Origin: Monoplex corrugatus
Lineage: Eukaryota > Mollusca > Gastropoda > Littorinimorpha > Ranellidae
NCBI GenBank assembly: GCA_030674185.1
Contig: CM060312.1
Location: forward strand, 3,490,975-3,554,974
Direction of reading: 5' to 3'
Length of the DNA stretch: 64,000 nucleotides
Translations under genes and position numbers: made by a program
Notes under the pieces: model-generated
What the model was told of the DNA's origin: nothing
What the model saw: the letters and a program-made list of their open reading frames with translations, nothing else
Databases searched by the model: none
Shown: one piece after another, positions 46,018 to 57,830 of the stretch
Layout of the letters: every line of letters begins with the position of its first letter
Numbering within the stretch: position 1 is the first letter of the stretch

Positions 46018-46742
46018 ACATGAAAGCAAAGGTAAGAGGTTGGAACTAAACAGCAGGAAGACTGAAGTCATGGTGATCAGTAAAAAACATGAAATCCCTT
46101 CATGCAAAATAACAGCAAATAGCACAACCTTGACACAGGTTAATAAGTTCAAATACCTGGGAACGGTCATTTCATCAGATGGCAGATGCACATCAGAAAT
46201 AGCCGGCAGAATCAGCCAAGCCAAAACAGCATTCAAGAAGATGAAAAGCATTCTTACCAACAAATGCCTATCAATTAACATCAGGAAGAGAGTCCTTGAA
46301 TGTTATATAAAACCAATACTGTTGTACGGATGTGAGGCGTGGACAGTCAGTAAGCAAAGCCAGAGCAAGAATGAGGCAGCCGAGATGTGGTTTCTAAGAA
46401 GAATGTTGAGAGTTCCATGGACAGAAAAGAAAACAAATGAGACAGTCTTGATGGAGGCAGACACAAGTAGATCACTCATAAGGAAGATTAGGAAAAGACA
46501 GGCAACATTTATAGGCCGTTTTATGAGGAAGGGGGATTTGGAGCACCTGGTCACAACGGGAAAGCTGGAGGGAAAGAGAGCACCAGGTAGACCCAGGAAG
46601 AAAATGCCAGACGGACTTGCGGAGTGGCTGAAGATGAGGAGGGTGGAGAAGATGCTTGGGGCAACAAGAGATAGAGACAGATGGAAGTCCATGATCGCCA
46701 ACACCATGCGGCAAGGCATCTGATGATGATGATGATGATGAT
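46018..46742 (+). mobile_element. CFDP2-like LINE copy 4, 5' truncated
   Basis: Encodes only the C-terminal region, in one open frame of 227 codons (46040-46720): ELNSRKTEVMVISKKHEI, FKYLGTVISSDGRC, LLYGCEAWTVSKQSQSK, ending IANTMRQGI. The (TGATGA)n tail spans 46720-46743. 5' truncation just past the RT is typical of incomplete reverse transcription. The frame is intact but lacks the catalytic domains. Confidence 0.88.
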
Positions 46743-47659
46743 GACATGAATGCTAAAACTACTTCAGTGCCTATTCATACATGACAGACTGACACTAGTT
46801 GTGGTAGCGATTGGTGTCTTCTCATTACAAAGCCCTAGTCTTAAAACAGCCCAGGATCAAGCATGTTCTGAACAGACCAGCACAACAAACATAGCAAGCC
46901 ATACCAGTCATTTTCTCCTGCTTGACGACACAACAGGAAAGTCTGGTTGTTTTTCCACTGGTGTTTCGTTTTTGCTGTTCGTTATTTGTTATTTGTTGTC
47001 TTATGTTTACGCTTGACATAGCCTAGTTAGCCAAACATTTGTGTCTGTCTTGTCTTGGATATTAAATATGCATTCTCTATTTTCATGATTTTCTGATTCC
47101 TGTTTGCTTGAACGCAGGCGGTCATACTTGTTTTGGATAAATGATAATAAATTATACCAATCAATAATTTATTCATTTTAAAAGTAAGCCAGCCATTTCA
47201 TACATTTCAAAAATGTGCCCGTTTATTCATTCATAAAACATTCATTTTCAAACTAAATTTATACCAGTAGTTGATATGTACTACTAGAAGTGTGTCTTTG
47301 AAAAGTCTGTAATGAAAGTGGTTATAAAAATGGTTGCAGTACATGAAGTTGTTGTTAATATAATTACACTTACTTACAGCTCAGGTGTATAGAAACAAAA
47401 ACTGTAACTGGACGTTTTCTCAGATCCACAAGAAAAGGAAAGCAGGGTAGTCTCCCTGCAATGTGAAAACAAACAAACCAAACATAAAAACAAGCAAATG
47501 CAGAAGACATCTTACTTATGACAATCAACCGTATGCTCTGGAATAACACACAAAAAAGAAACTTTTGAAGAAGACACTGACAAAAATGTGGGGAGGATAG
47601 GGAGAGAAAAAGGTCATAGATGTGCTCTGTCAGTCTTTAGCTCCTCCACAAGGAAGGTT
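46743..47659. other. Intergenic with a dispersed repeat
   Basis: No gene. At 47008-47142 a segment is shared with 53450-53582. The rest is AT-rich and unremarkable. Confidence 0.5.
47008..47142 (+). repeat. Dispersed repeat S4, copy 1
   Basis: Shares ACGCTTGACATAGCCTAGTT-like, GATTCCTGTTTGCTTG and CATACTTGTTTTGGAT words, in the same order and strand, with 53450-53582. It contains a small GGC...GCC stem followed by GAAA in the other copy. Confidence 0.55.
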
Positions 47660-48785
47660 CTGAAGCTTCCAAAGCAGGTGACAATTACTTTAAGCTTCCA
47701 AAGCAGATGACAATTACTTTAAGCTTCCACAGCAGGTGACAATTACTTTAAGCTTCCAAAGCAGATGACAATTACTTTAAGCTTCCAAAGCAGATGACAA
47801 CTACTTTAAGCTTCCAAAGCAGGTGACAATTACTTTAAGCTTCCACAGCAGGTGACAATTACTTTAAGCTTCCAAAGCTGGTGACAGTTACTTTAAGCTT
47901 CCAAAGCAGATGACAATTACTTTAAGCTTCCAAAGCAGATGACAACTACTTTAAGCTTCCAAAGCAGGTGACAGTTACTTTAAGCTTCCAAAGCAGATGA
48001 CAGTTACTTTAAGCTTCCAAAGCAGATGACAGTTACTTTAAGCTTCCAAAGCAGATGACAGTTACTTTAAGCTTCCAAAGCAGATGACAACTACTTTAAG
48101 CTTCCAAAGCAAGTGACAGTTACTTTAAGCTTCCAAAGCAGGTGACAGTTACTTTAAGCTTCCAAAGCAGATGACAACTACTTTAAGCTTCCAAAGCAGG
48201 TGACAGTTACTTTAAGCTTCCAAAGCAGATGACAACAACTTTAAGCTTCCAAAGCAGATGACAACTACTTTAAGCTTCCAAAGCAGAAGACAACTACTTT
48301 AAGCTTCCAAAGCAGGTGACAATTACTTTAAGCTTCCAAAGCAGTTGACAATTACTTTAAGCTTCCACAGCAGGTGACAATTACTTTAAGCTTCCAAAGC
48401 AGATAACAATTACTTTAAACTTCCAAAGCAGATGACAATTACTTTAACTAAGCTTCCATAGCAGGTGACAATTACTTTAAGCTTCCAAAGCAGGTGACAA
48501 TTACTTTAAGCTTCCAAAGCTGGTGACAACTACTTTAAGCTTCCAAAGCAGGATTACTTTAAGCTTCCAAAGCAGGTGACAATTACTTCAAGCTTCCAAA
48601 GCAGATGACAATTACTTTAAGCTTCCAAAGCAGGTGACAATTACTTTAAGCTTCCAAAGCAGGTGACAACTACTTTTAGCTTCCAAAGCAGATGACAATT
48701 ACTTTTAGCTTCCAAAGCAGATGACAATTACTTTTAGCTTCCAAGGCAGGTGACAGTTACTTTAAGCTTCCAAGGCAGGTGACAA
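47660..48785. repeat. 29-bp satellite array (AAGCTT in most units)
   Basis: About 38 units of 29 bp: AAGCTTCCAAAGCAGATGAC then AATTACTTT. Variants are CAGGTGAC, CTGGTGAC, CACAGCAGG and AACTACTTT/AGTTACTTT. Most units contain AAGCTT; the last few have TAGCTT. One unit is shortened near 48555. Confidence 0.96.
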
Positions 48786-48964
48786 TCATTTTGTTCTATG
48801 TACACTTTGTCAAACTGACTGCCTGAGATATCAAAACAACACACTGTTTTACCTCTTGCCTGCACTTAGTCTTCTTGGTAACACAGCCCCAAGCAATCAT
48901 TTTCTCTTTATAAAACTATACCAGACAGAAAATATATGTTAAGCCATTTCAAAATATTCAAAGT

Positions 48965-49085
48965 AGTGATTAATAATAATAATAACAATATTTATATAGC
49001 GCAAAATCTTGATAAAATCAAATCTAAGCGCTGAAACACACACACACACGCACGCACCGCACACACACGCACGCACGCACGTACA
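48965..49085 (-). mobile_element. L2-type LINE, 3' end only
   Basis: On the minus strand: a short (GT)n tract, AGCGCTTAGATTTGATTTTA, the rest of the terminal hairpin, GCGCTATATAAATATTG and an (ATT)n tail. Identical in layout to the 3' ends at 13.7, 21.3, 57.3 and 62.4 kb. A dead-on-arrival 5' truncation. Confidence 0.9.
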
Positions 49086-50012
49086 TATGGGTACATCTTC
49101 TGAAGCAGCAACCAGGTTTAGTGTGTTTGTCACTTTGTGTGTTTTTTCTCTTCTTCCTTTTTTTTTCTTTCTTTTCTTTCTTTTTTCCCGAACAATACTG
49201 TTCTTTTCTTTGAAAGAAAAAAAATCTGTAGTCAGTGTATAGATGTGTACAAAAAAATGAACCTTCACAAAATTAAAACTAGAAATAATGAAAATGGAAT
49301 AAGACCACTTCTTTCATTAATAAAGCAAAACACTTCTGACAGGTATAAAATTTCAGACATAAAAGTCAAAAACAAACATTCATAAGCTCTTGGACACTAA
49401 CAACAGATCAGCTGATTTCCCTGATGTTCTGTGAATCATTCAGCTGGATAACATATCTCTGACATGATATCATGACCTGAAGAGGGTATGATTTACCAAA
49501 GTAGGAGGGGAGATGAAACCTACACACACATCTGTATATTATTATATATATGTACAACAGATACATCAATACATGAAAATGAAATAAAAGAAAATTCACA
49601 ATACCAATAAAAAACATAATAAATACATAACCAAATGAACAAATATAAGGCGACACAAAGATGAGGGTGGGATATATGGAATATAAGGAATAGGAAGCAA
49701 GGCAAGGTTAGAGAGATTTCAAAATTTAAATGAATAAACAAATAAATAATAAATGATAGTTAATGGAAATAAAAGTAAAAGGATCATGAAATTAGAAACA
49801 TTAGCATAGTAATAAAATAAACAAACTTGAACAGTAGCAAAAGGCAAATAGTTCAAACTATTTTATGGAGGAAGGTAGGGGGTGAGGGTGGAAATAGATG
49901 AGCAAACCTCCAAATGGATTTTTGTTTGTTTTTTTCTTTCTTTTGGGGTGGGGGTGGGTGGTGAGAGAGAAACTGTTTGAGATGCAACTGTCCCATGAAC
50001 ATTTGTATTGAG
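49086..50012. other. Intergenic, nothing recognised
   Basis: Very A+T-rich with many short frames. A homopyrimidine stretch lies at 49145-49210. No gene or shared repeat found. Confidence 0.5.
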
Positions 50013-50380
50013 AAGAGTGGCAGAATGATTCAGACGTTCGCCTGACAATAACTAAACTCAAGGTTCCACGCTTCGCTTCCTGTGGAGGCCTCGACTTTTC
50101 TCCTCAGTTTGACTGGAAAATCGAACTGAACGTCTAGTCCTTGAGAAGGAGATGAAAAACGAATTGGACCCATGTGCCTTCTGGCTGCGCTAAAGATCCC
50201 ACGGCAGTTGAAAATCGTGAAGAGCAGGGCAACGCCAAGCTGCCTTGGTATAAAACATTGGAGAGATAAGTTGATTTCCCAGGTCCCACCCCTTGAAAAC
50301 CAATTAGCTTTCTTGCCTTTTTGAAGTCTTCTTTTGAAAAAAAAAAATGAAAAAAAAAGGTGAATATGAATATGAATTTG
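50013..50380 (+). mobile_element. tRNA-derived SINE, family S1, copy 3
   Basis: Same head (GAGTGGCAGAATGATTCAGA), body words (GCCTCGACTTTTCTCCTCAG, TATAAAACATTGGAGAGATA) and GAATAT tail as the copies at 21.7 and 36.8 kb. It lies outside the duplicated blocks, which shows the family is mobile rather than only duplicated. Confidence 0.68.
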
Positions 50381-50616
50381 AAGCGAGGAAGAGGGATGGG
50401 TGCCACCCTCTTGGTGCTGGCCATGGGAAAAGTTGAGGTTTCTGCCACCTTACTCCCTTATGACCCCAGGGTTATGGAACTATCTAGGTAAGACCTCAGG
50501 CCCTGGCCAGCTCATGGGTGATATGTGCAGACTTCAGGCTTGCACCATGATCATTCTGAATTCATTCTGAGCACGGAGACGTCATCTTGAGAAATTGAAA
50601 TTGAAACTGAAATTGT
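50381..50616 (+). mobile_element. Dispersed repeat S3 (SINE-like), longer copy
   Basis: 50476-50616 matches the minus strand of 37935-38108 and ends in a tail of GAAATTGAAATTGAAAC. The left part (GCCACCTTACTCCCTTATGA, CCAGGGTTATGGAAC) has weaker relatives at 50925-51000 and at 45800-45930 (minus). Confidence 0.55.
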
Positions 50617-51514
50617 TTTTGTTTGTGTTTCTCTTCCCCCAGCCAGTTACTTGAACATACAGGTTCTGCTTTCACCTTCCCTTCTGATTTCGCAAGTCCA
50701 AGTTTGGCTGGGAAAAAAAACTTTTTTCAATCTATAAAAAAAAATTTTTAAAAATATAAAAAAAAGTGCTGGCAGCACCCAGTCCACTCTCTAACCCAGC
50801 TGTGACCCTGTTAGTGAGTGAGGCTAAAGTTTGGATTTGAAATGGTAAATCGGAACAATAGATTATTAGATCTAGATCATGATAAGCACACCGCCCTTAC
50901 AATCATAATCATTAATGCATTAAATGCTGACCCTGGGAAAAATGTAGGCTCCACCACTTCACTCTTTTATGACTTCCGGATTATGGCACGTCCCGCCACC
51001 CTCGCCTCTTGTTATTTATTTATTTATTTATTTACTTATTTATTTATTTTATAGGCCTATGTTGACAACAGTTGAACAGAGTAAACCTCGATGATAACAG
51101 ATAAGTCAAACTCCGAGAGCGACCTCTCGAAAAATACAAATAATCGTAATTAATCTGCCAGATCATTTGTACATGTCCACCGAATGGTTATAATAAATAA
51201 CAAGAATCAGGATGGCTTACCTGGTGGCTAATTTAAGTGATAAACTTGCTAAGGGGACTATGCTGATGATGTTATCTTCTGATAGCAGAAGTCATGAAAC
51301 CGACGGCCATATTATTGTCGAACGGGTAAGGGAAACCACTTTTACAAGTCTGCTAGCTGATTCTTTCACATTTAGTTCCCCTGTCCACTGAATCGCCTTG
51401 TGTTGTTGCAGTGGTAGAGTTTCCAACTTTCCAATCTTCCAGTCTGACCACAGAACTAAGAGGTGTGGGAGTCAGACAGTAAGAATTCCAGTCTGGCTCG
51501 AGAAAAGCTGTGTG
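50617..51514. other. Intergenic, nothing else recognised
   Basis: A weak S3-like trace at 50925-51000 and an (ATTT)n stretch at 51013-51050. No gene. Confidence 0.5.
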
Positions 51515-52632
51515 CTTAGCTTAGCTTAGCAGCTTAGCTTAGCAATAGGGACATAACACATTGGCCGTTTGGCTATTTCAAGTCCCATCATTTTTCTTTT
51601 TCTTTTCTTACACTCGTAGTCAAGGTTTGTCGTACGCCCAGTTTTTTTGATGATTCATTCATCATATTCGTATTTAAGTTCAATGTAATGTTTCCAATGG
51701 TCAAGCTGGTTTTTAAACGAGTTTGTGTTTTGTGCTCTTTTAATTTCGTTTGGTAATTTATTCCATACATGTGCAATTCTATTTGTAAAATAAAACTTTC
51801 TAATGTTAGTCTTGCAATATTCTATAAATATTTTATCAGTATTATTTCTTGTTTTGTCATAATTTGTCAGTTTGAAAAATTCTGTTCTATCAACGTCATC
51901 TATATTGTTAAAAATATTGAAACTTTGGATCAGATCTCCTCTCATTCTTCTTGCTTTTAAACTGGGTAAATTGAGTAATTCTAATCTTTCTCTATATGAA
52001 TAATTTTGGAAACCATGAATTAATTTAGTAGCTCTTCTTTGTATCTTCTCTATCAATGCTGACTGTCTTTTAAGACGTGGAAACCAGATAGTATTACCAT
52101 ACTCCAAATGAGGCCTCTCTAAGTGTAAGCCTTTGTACAAACATAAAAATGTCTCCCTGTTTATGTATGAGAATGTTCTTTTTATGATTCCAAGCAACTT
52201 GTTTGATTTATTAACAACATTTTGAATGTGATTATCAAATTTGAAACTTTTATCAAATATTACTCCTAAATCTTTTTCTTCTAAACATTCTATTATTTCA
52301 CAGGTAATACTATCATTTATCATAGAATATTTGTTACAAGGGTTACTTTTTCCTAAATACAAGACTTTACATTTTGAAGCATTAAAGAAAAGATTCCAAG
52401 TTTCTGACCAATGGACCAATGTATCTAAATCCTTCTGCAATATACTTTGATTAGAAGATGTATTGTATATTTTAGTGTCATCTGCAAAGATCTTACAAAA
52501 ACTATTAATTTTCTGAGGTAAATCATTTATGAAAATAGTAAAAAGAACAGGACCAAGTATGCTCCCTTGAGGTATACCACTCAGTACATCTGTATATTTA
52601 GAGTAATCATTTCCAACTCTAACTAACTGTTA
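51515..52632 (-). mobile_element. CR1-like LINE, 5' truncated, open frame
   Basis: The minus strand is open from about 52632 to a stop at 51655. It reads GIPQGSILGPVLFTIFINDL (RT block B, about 52575), FADDTKIYNTS (block C, catalytic, about 52480), then WNLFFNASKCKVLYLG, LERPHLEYGNTIWFP and an IAHVWNKLPNEIKRA ending. This is the CR1/Jockey-superclade layout and differs from the L2-type family here. The 3' end carries tandem TAAGC units (51520-51545), and CR1 elements commonly end in short repeats (family knowledge). No endonuclease, so it is inactive. Confidence 0.85.
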
Positions 52633-52881
52633 GCTGGAAGGTTGTCATCACTGGCGTGTGTGCTTGTGCTTAGGAATATGCTCTGGAACCATATGGTGAC
52701 CTCTTGATAATTATGTATCGTTGCAACTCCAATGTGTCATCTGCAAAACATATCTGATGAAATACAAAAACATTCAAGAAACAAGAAAATGTAGTGAAAT
52801 AGAAAAACATATAAAGATCAAGAAATAAAAGTAAATGGAATCTGAAAATTAAATGAAAAAATAATAAATACATACCCTAAC

Positions 52882-52886
52882 ACACA

Positions 52887-52971
<85 letters not shown>
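52882..52971. repeat. (AC)n microsatellite
   Basis: Nearly pure AC tract. Confidence 0.98.
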
Positions 52972-53195
52972 CACATGCTGAAGCACTTTTTGTCTCATGT
53001 TTAGTCAATGAACAGTTTGTTATTTTTTTTCCATCTGAAACACAAACACATATTTAATAGGGGGTGGGTGGGGTGAGGGGAAAGACAACAGGAACAATAC
53101 AGCTATTACTGTTCAAGAACACAGTGATAAATATCTGTTTCAAGCAATGGGATTGAGAAGTGGAAACTGATGTCCCTGGCACTTGTAAACAGAAT

Positions 53196-53197
<2 letters not shown>

Positions 53198-53261
<64 letters not shown>
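53198..53261. repeat. (GT)n microsatellite
   Basis: Pure GT tract. Confidence 0.98.
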
Positions 53262-53265
<4 letters not shown>

Positions 53266-53449
53266 GAATAACTGATAACTGTTTTTTGTGTGTATTTTTA
53301 GTAGGTAGAGGCAGGTCCATGCCTGCACTAAAATCACTGTGAAAAGCATGGATTTCTTACCCACTGGACGAGGCAGCAGGGAAGTTTTTAGTCCCGTTTT
53401 TATTATCCATTGTTTGGTGTCTGTGATCTGTTTGTGACCGTGCGTTCGC

Positions 53450-53582
53450 GCTTGACAAAGGCTAGTTGGCCGAAAATTTGCGCTTGTTTTGTTTTGTTTT
53501 GTTGGATACGCGCTTATATTGGTTTTCTTGTTCTTCTGGTTCCTGTTTGCTTGGGCGCGGGCAGTCACACTTGTTTTGGATC
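53450..53582 (+). repeat. Dispersed repeat S4, copy 2
   Basis: Counterpart of 47008-47142. It contains GCGCTTGACAAAGGCTAGTT followed by GGCCGAAAATTTGCGC, i.e. a short GGC/GCC hairpin followed by GAAA between GCGC repeats. Possibly the 3' part of a retroelement; not assigned. Confidence 0.55.
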
Positions 53583-54401
53583 ATGGATTTCAATGTTTGT
53601 TGTTTTGTTTTGCTTTTTGTTTTTCAAACTCTTACTCAGCCGTTATTGAAATGTTTGTGATGTGACATTCATGACAAAATAAAGATAGACTGATGTCTTC
53701 ATAGTGGGTTTTTTGTTGTTGTTGTTGTTGTTTTTTTGTGTGTGTTTTTTTTTTTGTATTTGATCAAGTACTACAAGAAAGAGAATAAAATATGAACTCT
53801 GTGCGAAACTACCTTTAGTGTGTTATGACCCATTCTTGGCATGATGGATTGAACACTGACTTGTAATTATTGTATTTACTGTTTTCGAAACAAAACACAG
53901 ATGGTACCACAATGATAATATCATATCTGTGTTAACAATTTCAAGAGAACACAAACACAAAGAGTTATTTTCCACATGACCTATACATTTCTGTATATTA
54001 TTTCTAAAGCACCACCCTACAATTCATATTTTTTATCACATCTCGGTCTAAAAAAATTGTATCGGGTAAGGGGGAGGCAGAATATCTCAGAAGTGCACAC
54101 ACACTCACTCAAATAAAGTAGAGAGAAAAAAAAAGAAGAAAAAGAAAAGAAAAACAAAAAAACAAAACAAATAAAAATAGGCCTACTAAACAAAAAGCGA
54201 TCGGGCAAGTCAGCTCCAGTACCCACACATCCACACATTATGTGTATAACATATAATATTAATGATAGCAGAATCTACACCAATGATAATGGTATGAATG
54301 ACTGTCACAGCTTTTGTTCTTCTTTGTTTCTGGTTGTAAAAAGAAAAACAATGTCCCTAGTATTTCAATATATATATGAATTAACTACCTACCTGCCCAC
54401 C

Positions 54402-54402
<1 letters not shown>

Positions 54403-54457
<55 letters not shown>
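54403..54457. repeat. (AC)n microsatellite
   Basis: Pure AC tract. Confidence 0.98.
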
Positions 54458-54458
<1 letters not shown>

Positions 54459-54784
54459 GCGCATGCACTCACACTGGTCTTCCCAAGCATACAACACTAC
54501 CATTACCTATTCTGTACACCTGCAAAGGAGAAACTGGCAGGAAGTAGAGGAATCTTACAAACACAGCAAAGCACTTATTTCCATATCTTCAATATTCTCC
54601 CCATTACTGGCATATTCAACGACAAGTTCATCTGAGGGTAGCAGAGGAAAACCAGAACCACAAATAAAAGAAACAATAAATTTATGTATCATTTTCTCCT
54701 TTAGAACATTGTTTCACACACACAAAAAAACAGCCATTTACAAATTATCTGTTTAATTAAGACAGGATGATGGAGTGCTCAGAT

Positions 54785-54841
<57 letters not shown>
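54785..54841. repeat. (GT)n microsatellite
   Basis: Pure GT tract. Confidence 0.98.
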
Positions 54842-54844
<3 letters not shown>

Positions 54845-55555
54845 AGCTGCAGCATGAGTCAAAGAGACACATATTTGTTCCGTGACCATTTCACAAGGCA
54901 TGGGAAGCTCTGTAATGCTAACCCAAGTGATATTAACTTAAGTAGGCTATGTGACACATATGATTACAATGTTCAGATTCAAATAGATATAAAAGCTGAC
55001 ATCAGGATTCACTAATCAATGAATGAAACATAATAAATAAACAGTTGCATAAGTCTAGCAGACTAAAACATACATCAATTAACCTATGAAAATAAGACCA
55101 CAACACAGTGTTCTTACCAAATCTGTAATCTGCCATGTTCAGGGCATCAACATGGGCAGCACCAAACAGACTGGACTTGACATCTCTACACAGAATTTAC
55201 ACAATTCAATTCAGATACATGAATGCTTTTAGAATCCAACAAAAATACTGATCATTGGTAGATATTTAATAACACTGATCTTTTGACAAAAGACATACCT
55301 GATGACAACTGAAAATAAATTCCCCAAATATTAAAAACAATGACAACAACAATAGTAATGATACTACTACTACTACTAACAATATGTAATGATAACAACT
55401 ATCATATTAGATCACACCTGTTATTATAATTCTTATAATTTTAATTATTATCATTAAACAGTCACAACACAACACCATGACTGAAATAGTGTTAAAGAAG
55501 CATTCAAAATCTGGCTATACACATACTCTGCTACTTTAGTGCTACAAAAGTGCAA

Positions 55556-55666
<111 letters not shown>

Positions 55667-55891
55667 GCTGGTTGCTGAAACTTACTTTCAAACACTGAAA
55701 TAATGGCATTTTCGTGAAATTGCATGTAAACTGAATGTAATCAGACGCAATGTAGGCCTACTAGTTTCATACTAAGAAGAAGCATAACAAGGCTTCATAG
55801 CCTACAATAGCCCATATACAGAATGGCCATTTGAGCAATACCCTGAATGAGGCATCCGTGAACTCGATTGTGTGGTCCCAGTCTTCACAAT

Positions 55892-56216
55892 GACTCATCA
55901 TCATCATCAGGTGCCTTGCCACATGGCGTTGGCGATCATGGCCTTCCATCTGTTTCTATCCCTTGTTGCCTCAAGCACCTCCTCCATCCTCTTTGTCTTC
56001 AGCCACTCTGCAAGTCCGTCCAATACCTTTTCCCTGGGTCTACCTGGTGCTCTCTTTCCCTCCAGCTTTCCTGTTGAGACCAGGTGCTCCAATTCCCCTT
56101 TCCTCATAAAATGGCCTATAAATGTTGCCTGTCTTTTCCTAATCTTCCTTATAAATGATCTTCTTGTGTCTGCCTCCATCAAGACTGTCTCCTTTGTTTT
56201 CTTTGCTGTCCATGTG
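55892..56216 (-). mobile_element. CFDP2-like LINE copy 5, 3' end only
   Basis: The minus strand is open over 56182-55907 (91 codons): RKIRKRQATFIGHFMRKGEL, GRPREKVLDGLAEWL, ending IANAMWQGT. This is the C-terminus of the CFDP2-like ORF. The (TGA)n tail is at 55895-55907. Strongly 5' truncated. Confidence 0.85.
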
Positions 56217-56869
56217 TAACAGAGTGCCTTGCTCTGTTATGATCTCTTTCCCATTTACGTACAATGCTCATAAGGCAAACACAGTGTATGTAGTGTGCTT
56301 GCCTAGATCAAAAACGCCTTGTGTTCTCTCTGCCAAATTATACTGTTGTTTTACAGCCTCTGCCTATCCACAGCTATGCATTGAACAAAGATCCAAAGAT
56401 CTAACCAATGCATGACACATATAACACACTGCTGTCATATCTAAACAATGAACAGATCTACAATGTGTACATGTATTCTGAAGCCAGGCCTTCGACATAT
56501 TTTGTCGTCATCTACGGTCTGTTACACACAGTGTTACATTGTAGTCCTAGAGAACCAAGAGCAGTAGAGGGGCCCCGTCTTTAATCTATGCCACCCTCAG
56601 CACATTGTATAACAAAGGCCATGTAATGGCCAGTACGTAGCCCACGGAAACCCACAGACAATGACCGCAAGTTATGTTGCGGTTGTATGGAGCAGGGGGT
56701 CTTTGTTCCACGCCGCCCTTCGGTATTTGCGGCGTAATAGCCAGTACGTAGCCGCCCCCGAAACTGCCGGGACAATGATCAGTGTGCCAGTTGTGTGTAC
56801 CGAAGCGATGTGTTAAAAGTACACACCAAGTGTTCATTGTGTAGGTGAGAACAACCAATCAGACCTTAC
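56217..56869. other. Spacer with a diverged GC-rich duplication
   Basis: 56565-56680 and 56690-56790 are two diverged copies of a GC-rich module (shared GGCCAGTACGTAGCC/AGCCAGTACGTAGCC, then ACAATGA). The minus strand reads GYVLAIT in both. Surrounding DNA is unremarkable. Confidence 0.6.
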
Positions 56870-57298
56870 TGATAGTATGACCATCGTGCTTTGTTCCCAA
56901 AGACTGAAAGAGTATTTAAACCCGACAAGGCACATCATCTCTTTCCTGGATCATCTGTCCCGCTTCTCCAAAAAGGACAATCCCCATCTCCTTGCCAACA
57001 TTGTTTGTGAACTTCTTGATGGGCCCTTCCTTCATGACTATCAGATACACACCGATGGTCTGTTTTAGACAATAGTAACAGTGGTGCTGGAGTATATCTC
57101 ACCTCTCCAAAAATTTCCATCTCCCAGAAACTGCCTTCCATCAACATTCTCTCAGCGGAACTGTGTGCCATTTTCACGGCTCTCTGCTATTTAAATCAGC
57201 TAGAAGATCCTCCAAAACTCGTCACTCTCTTCACAGACTCCAAATCTGCACTAGATGTACTCCTCAGGGAAGAATGTATCTCCAGGCCAGACATACTT
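56870..57298 (+). mobile_element. I/Nimb-like LINE, RNase H part 1 (split)
   Basis: From 56877 one frame leads into QIHTDG (first RNase H Asp, about 57040). A one-base loss near 57060 then shifts the frame, and it continues with NSNSGAG, LSAELCAIFTALCYL (Glu, about 57155) and FTDSKSALDVLL (second Asp, about 57230). It stops where an L2-type LINE is inserted. The target sequence ACATACTT stands at 57291-57298 and again at 61222-61229, and the frame is continuous from one side of the insertion to the other. Confidence 0.85.
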
Positions 57299-57366
57299 AA
57301 TAATAATAATAATATATTTTATTTGTATAGCGCAAAATCTTGATAAAATCAAATCTAAGCGCTGAG
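57299..57366 (-). other. L2-type terminal hairpin, outer copy with (ATT)n tail
   Basis: On the minus strand AGCGCTTAGATTTGATTTTA...GCGC followed by an A/T-rich end and (ATT)n. It directly abuts the target-site duplication, so it is the true 3' end of this insertion. Confidence 0.8.
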
Positions 57367-57586
57367 CGTATACATGCATACATACCTACATACATATGAG
57401 CGCATACATGCATACATACATGCTTACATACTTACATACATAAATCTAAGCTGAGCGTATACATGCATACATACATACATACATAAATCTAAGCGTATAC
57501 ATACATACATACATACATACATACATACATACATACATACATACATACATACATACATACATACATACATACGTACGCACATGCAT
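57367..57586. repeat. (ATAC)n microsatellite
   Basis: Tetranucleotide ATAC/TATG array with CATGC variants and two short echoes of AAATCTAAGC, placed between two copies of the L2-type terminal hairpin. Confidence 0.95.
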
Positions 57587-57587
57587 A

Positions 57588-57647
57588 CATTATAATTACA
57601 ATATTTATATAGCGCAAATCTCGACAAAATCAAATCCAAGCGCCGAA
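57588..57647 (-). other. L2-type terminal hairpin, inner copy
   Basis: Second hairpin module (GCGCTATATAAATATTGTAA on the minus strand), upstream of the ATAC array within the same element. Confidence 0.8.
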
Positions 57648-57649
57648 AA

Positions 57650-57680
57650 GACACACACGCACACACGCACGCACGCACAC

Positions 57681-57774
<94 letters not shown>

Positions 57775-57830
57775 AAAGACGTTAAATCAAGGAACGAACG
57801 AACGAACACACACACACACATGCATGGCCA
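57650..57830. repeat. (AC)n with an embedded I/Nimb-like 3' tail
   Basis: An AC tract (57650-57772), then AGACGTTAAATCAAGGAACG with three AACG repeats (57777-57807), then more AC. The middle part is the same as the 3' end of the RNase H LINE at 32.1 kb. Confidence 0.88.

Larger units (their letters stand above)
52633..53449. other. Intergenic with two microsatellites
   Basis: An (AC)n tract at 52882-52971 and a (GT)n tract at 53198-53261. No gene. Confidence 0.6.

Noticed and set aside
49086..50012. Small membrane protein genes in AT-rich DNA
   Set aside because: Short frames of 60-82 codons with AT-driven Phe/Ile/Tyr composition and no domain or context.
53450..53582. Hammerhead ribozyme
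   Set aside because: Stem plus GAAA is present, but the CUGANGA core is not matched. Kept only as a low-interest speculation.
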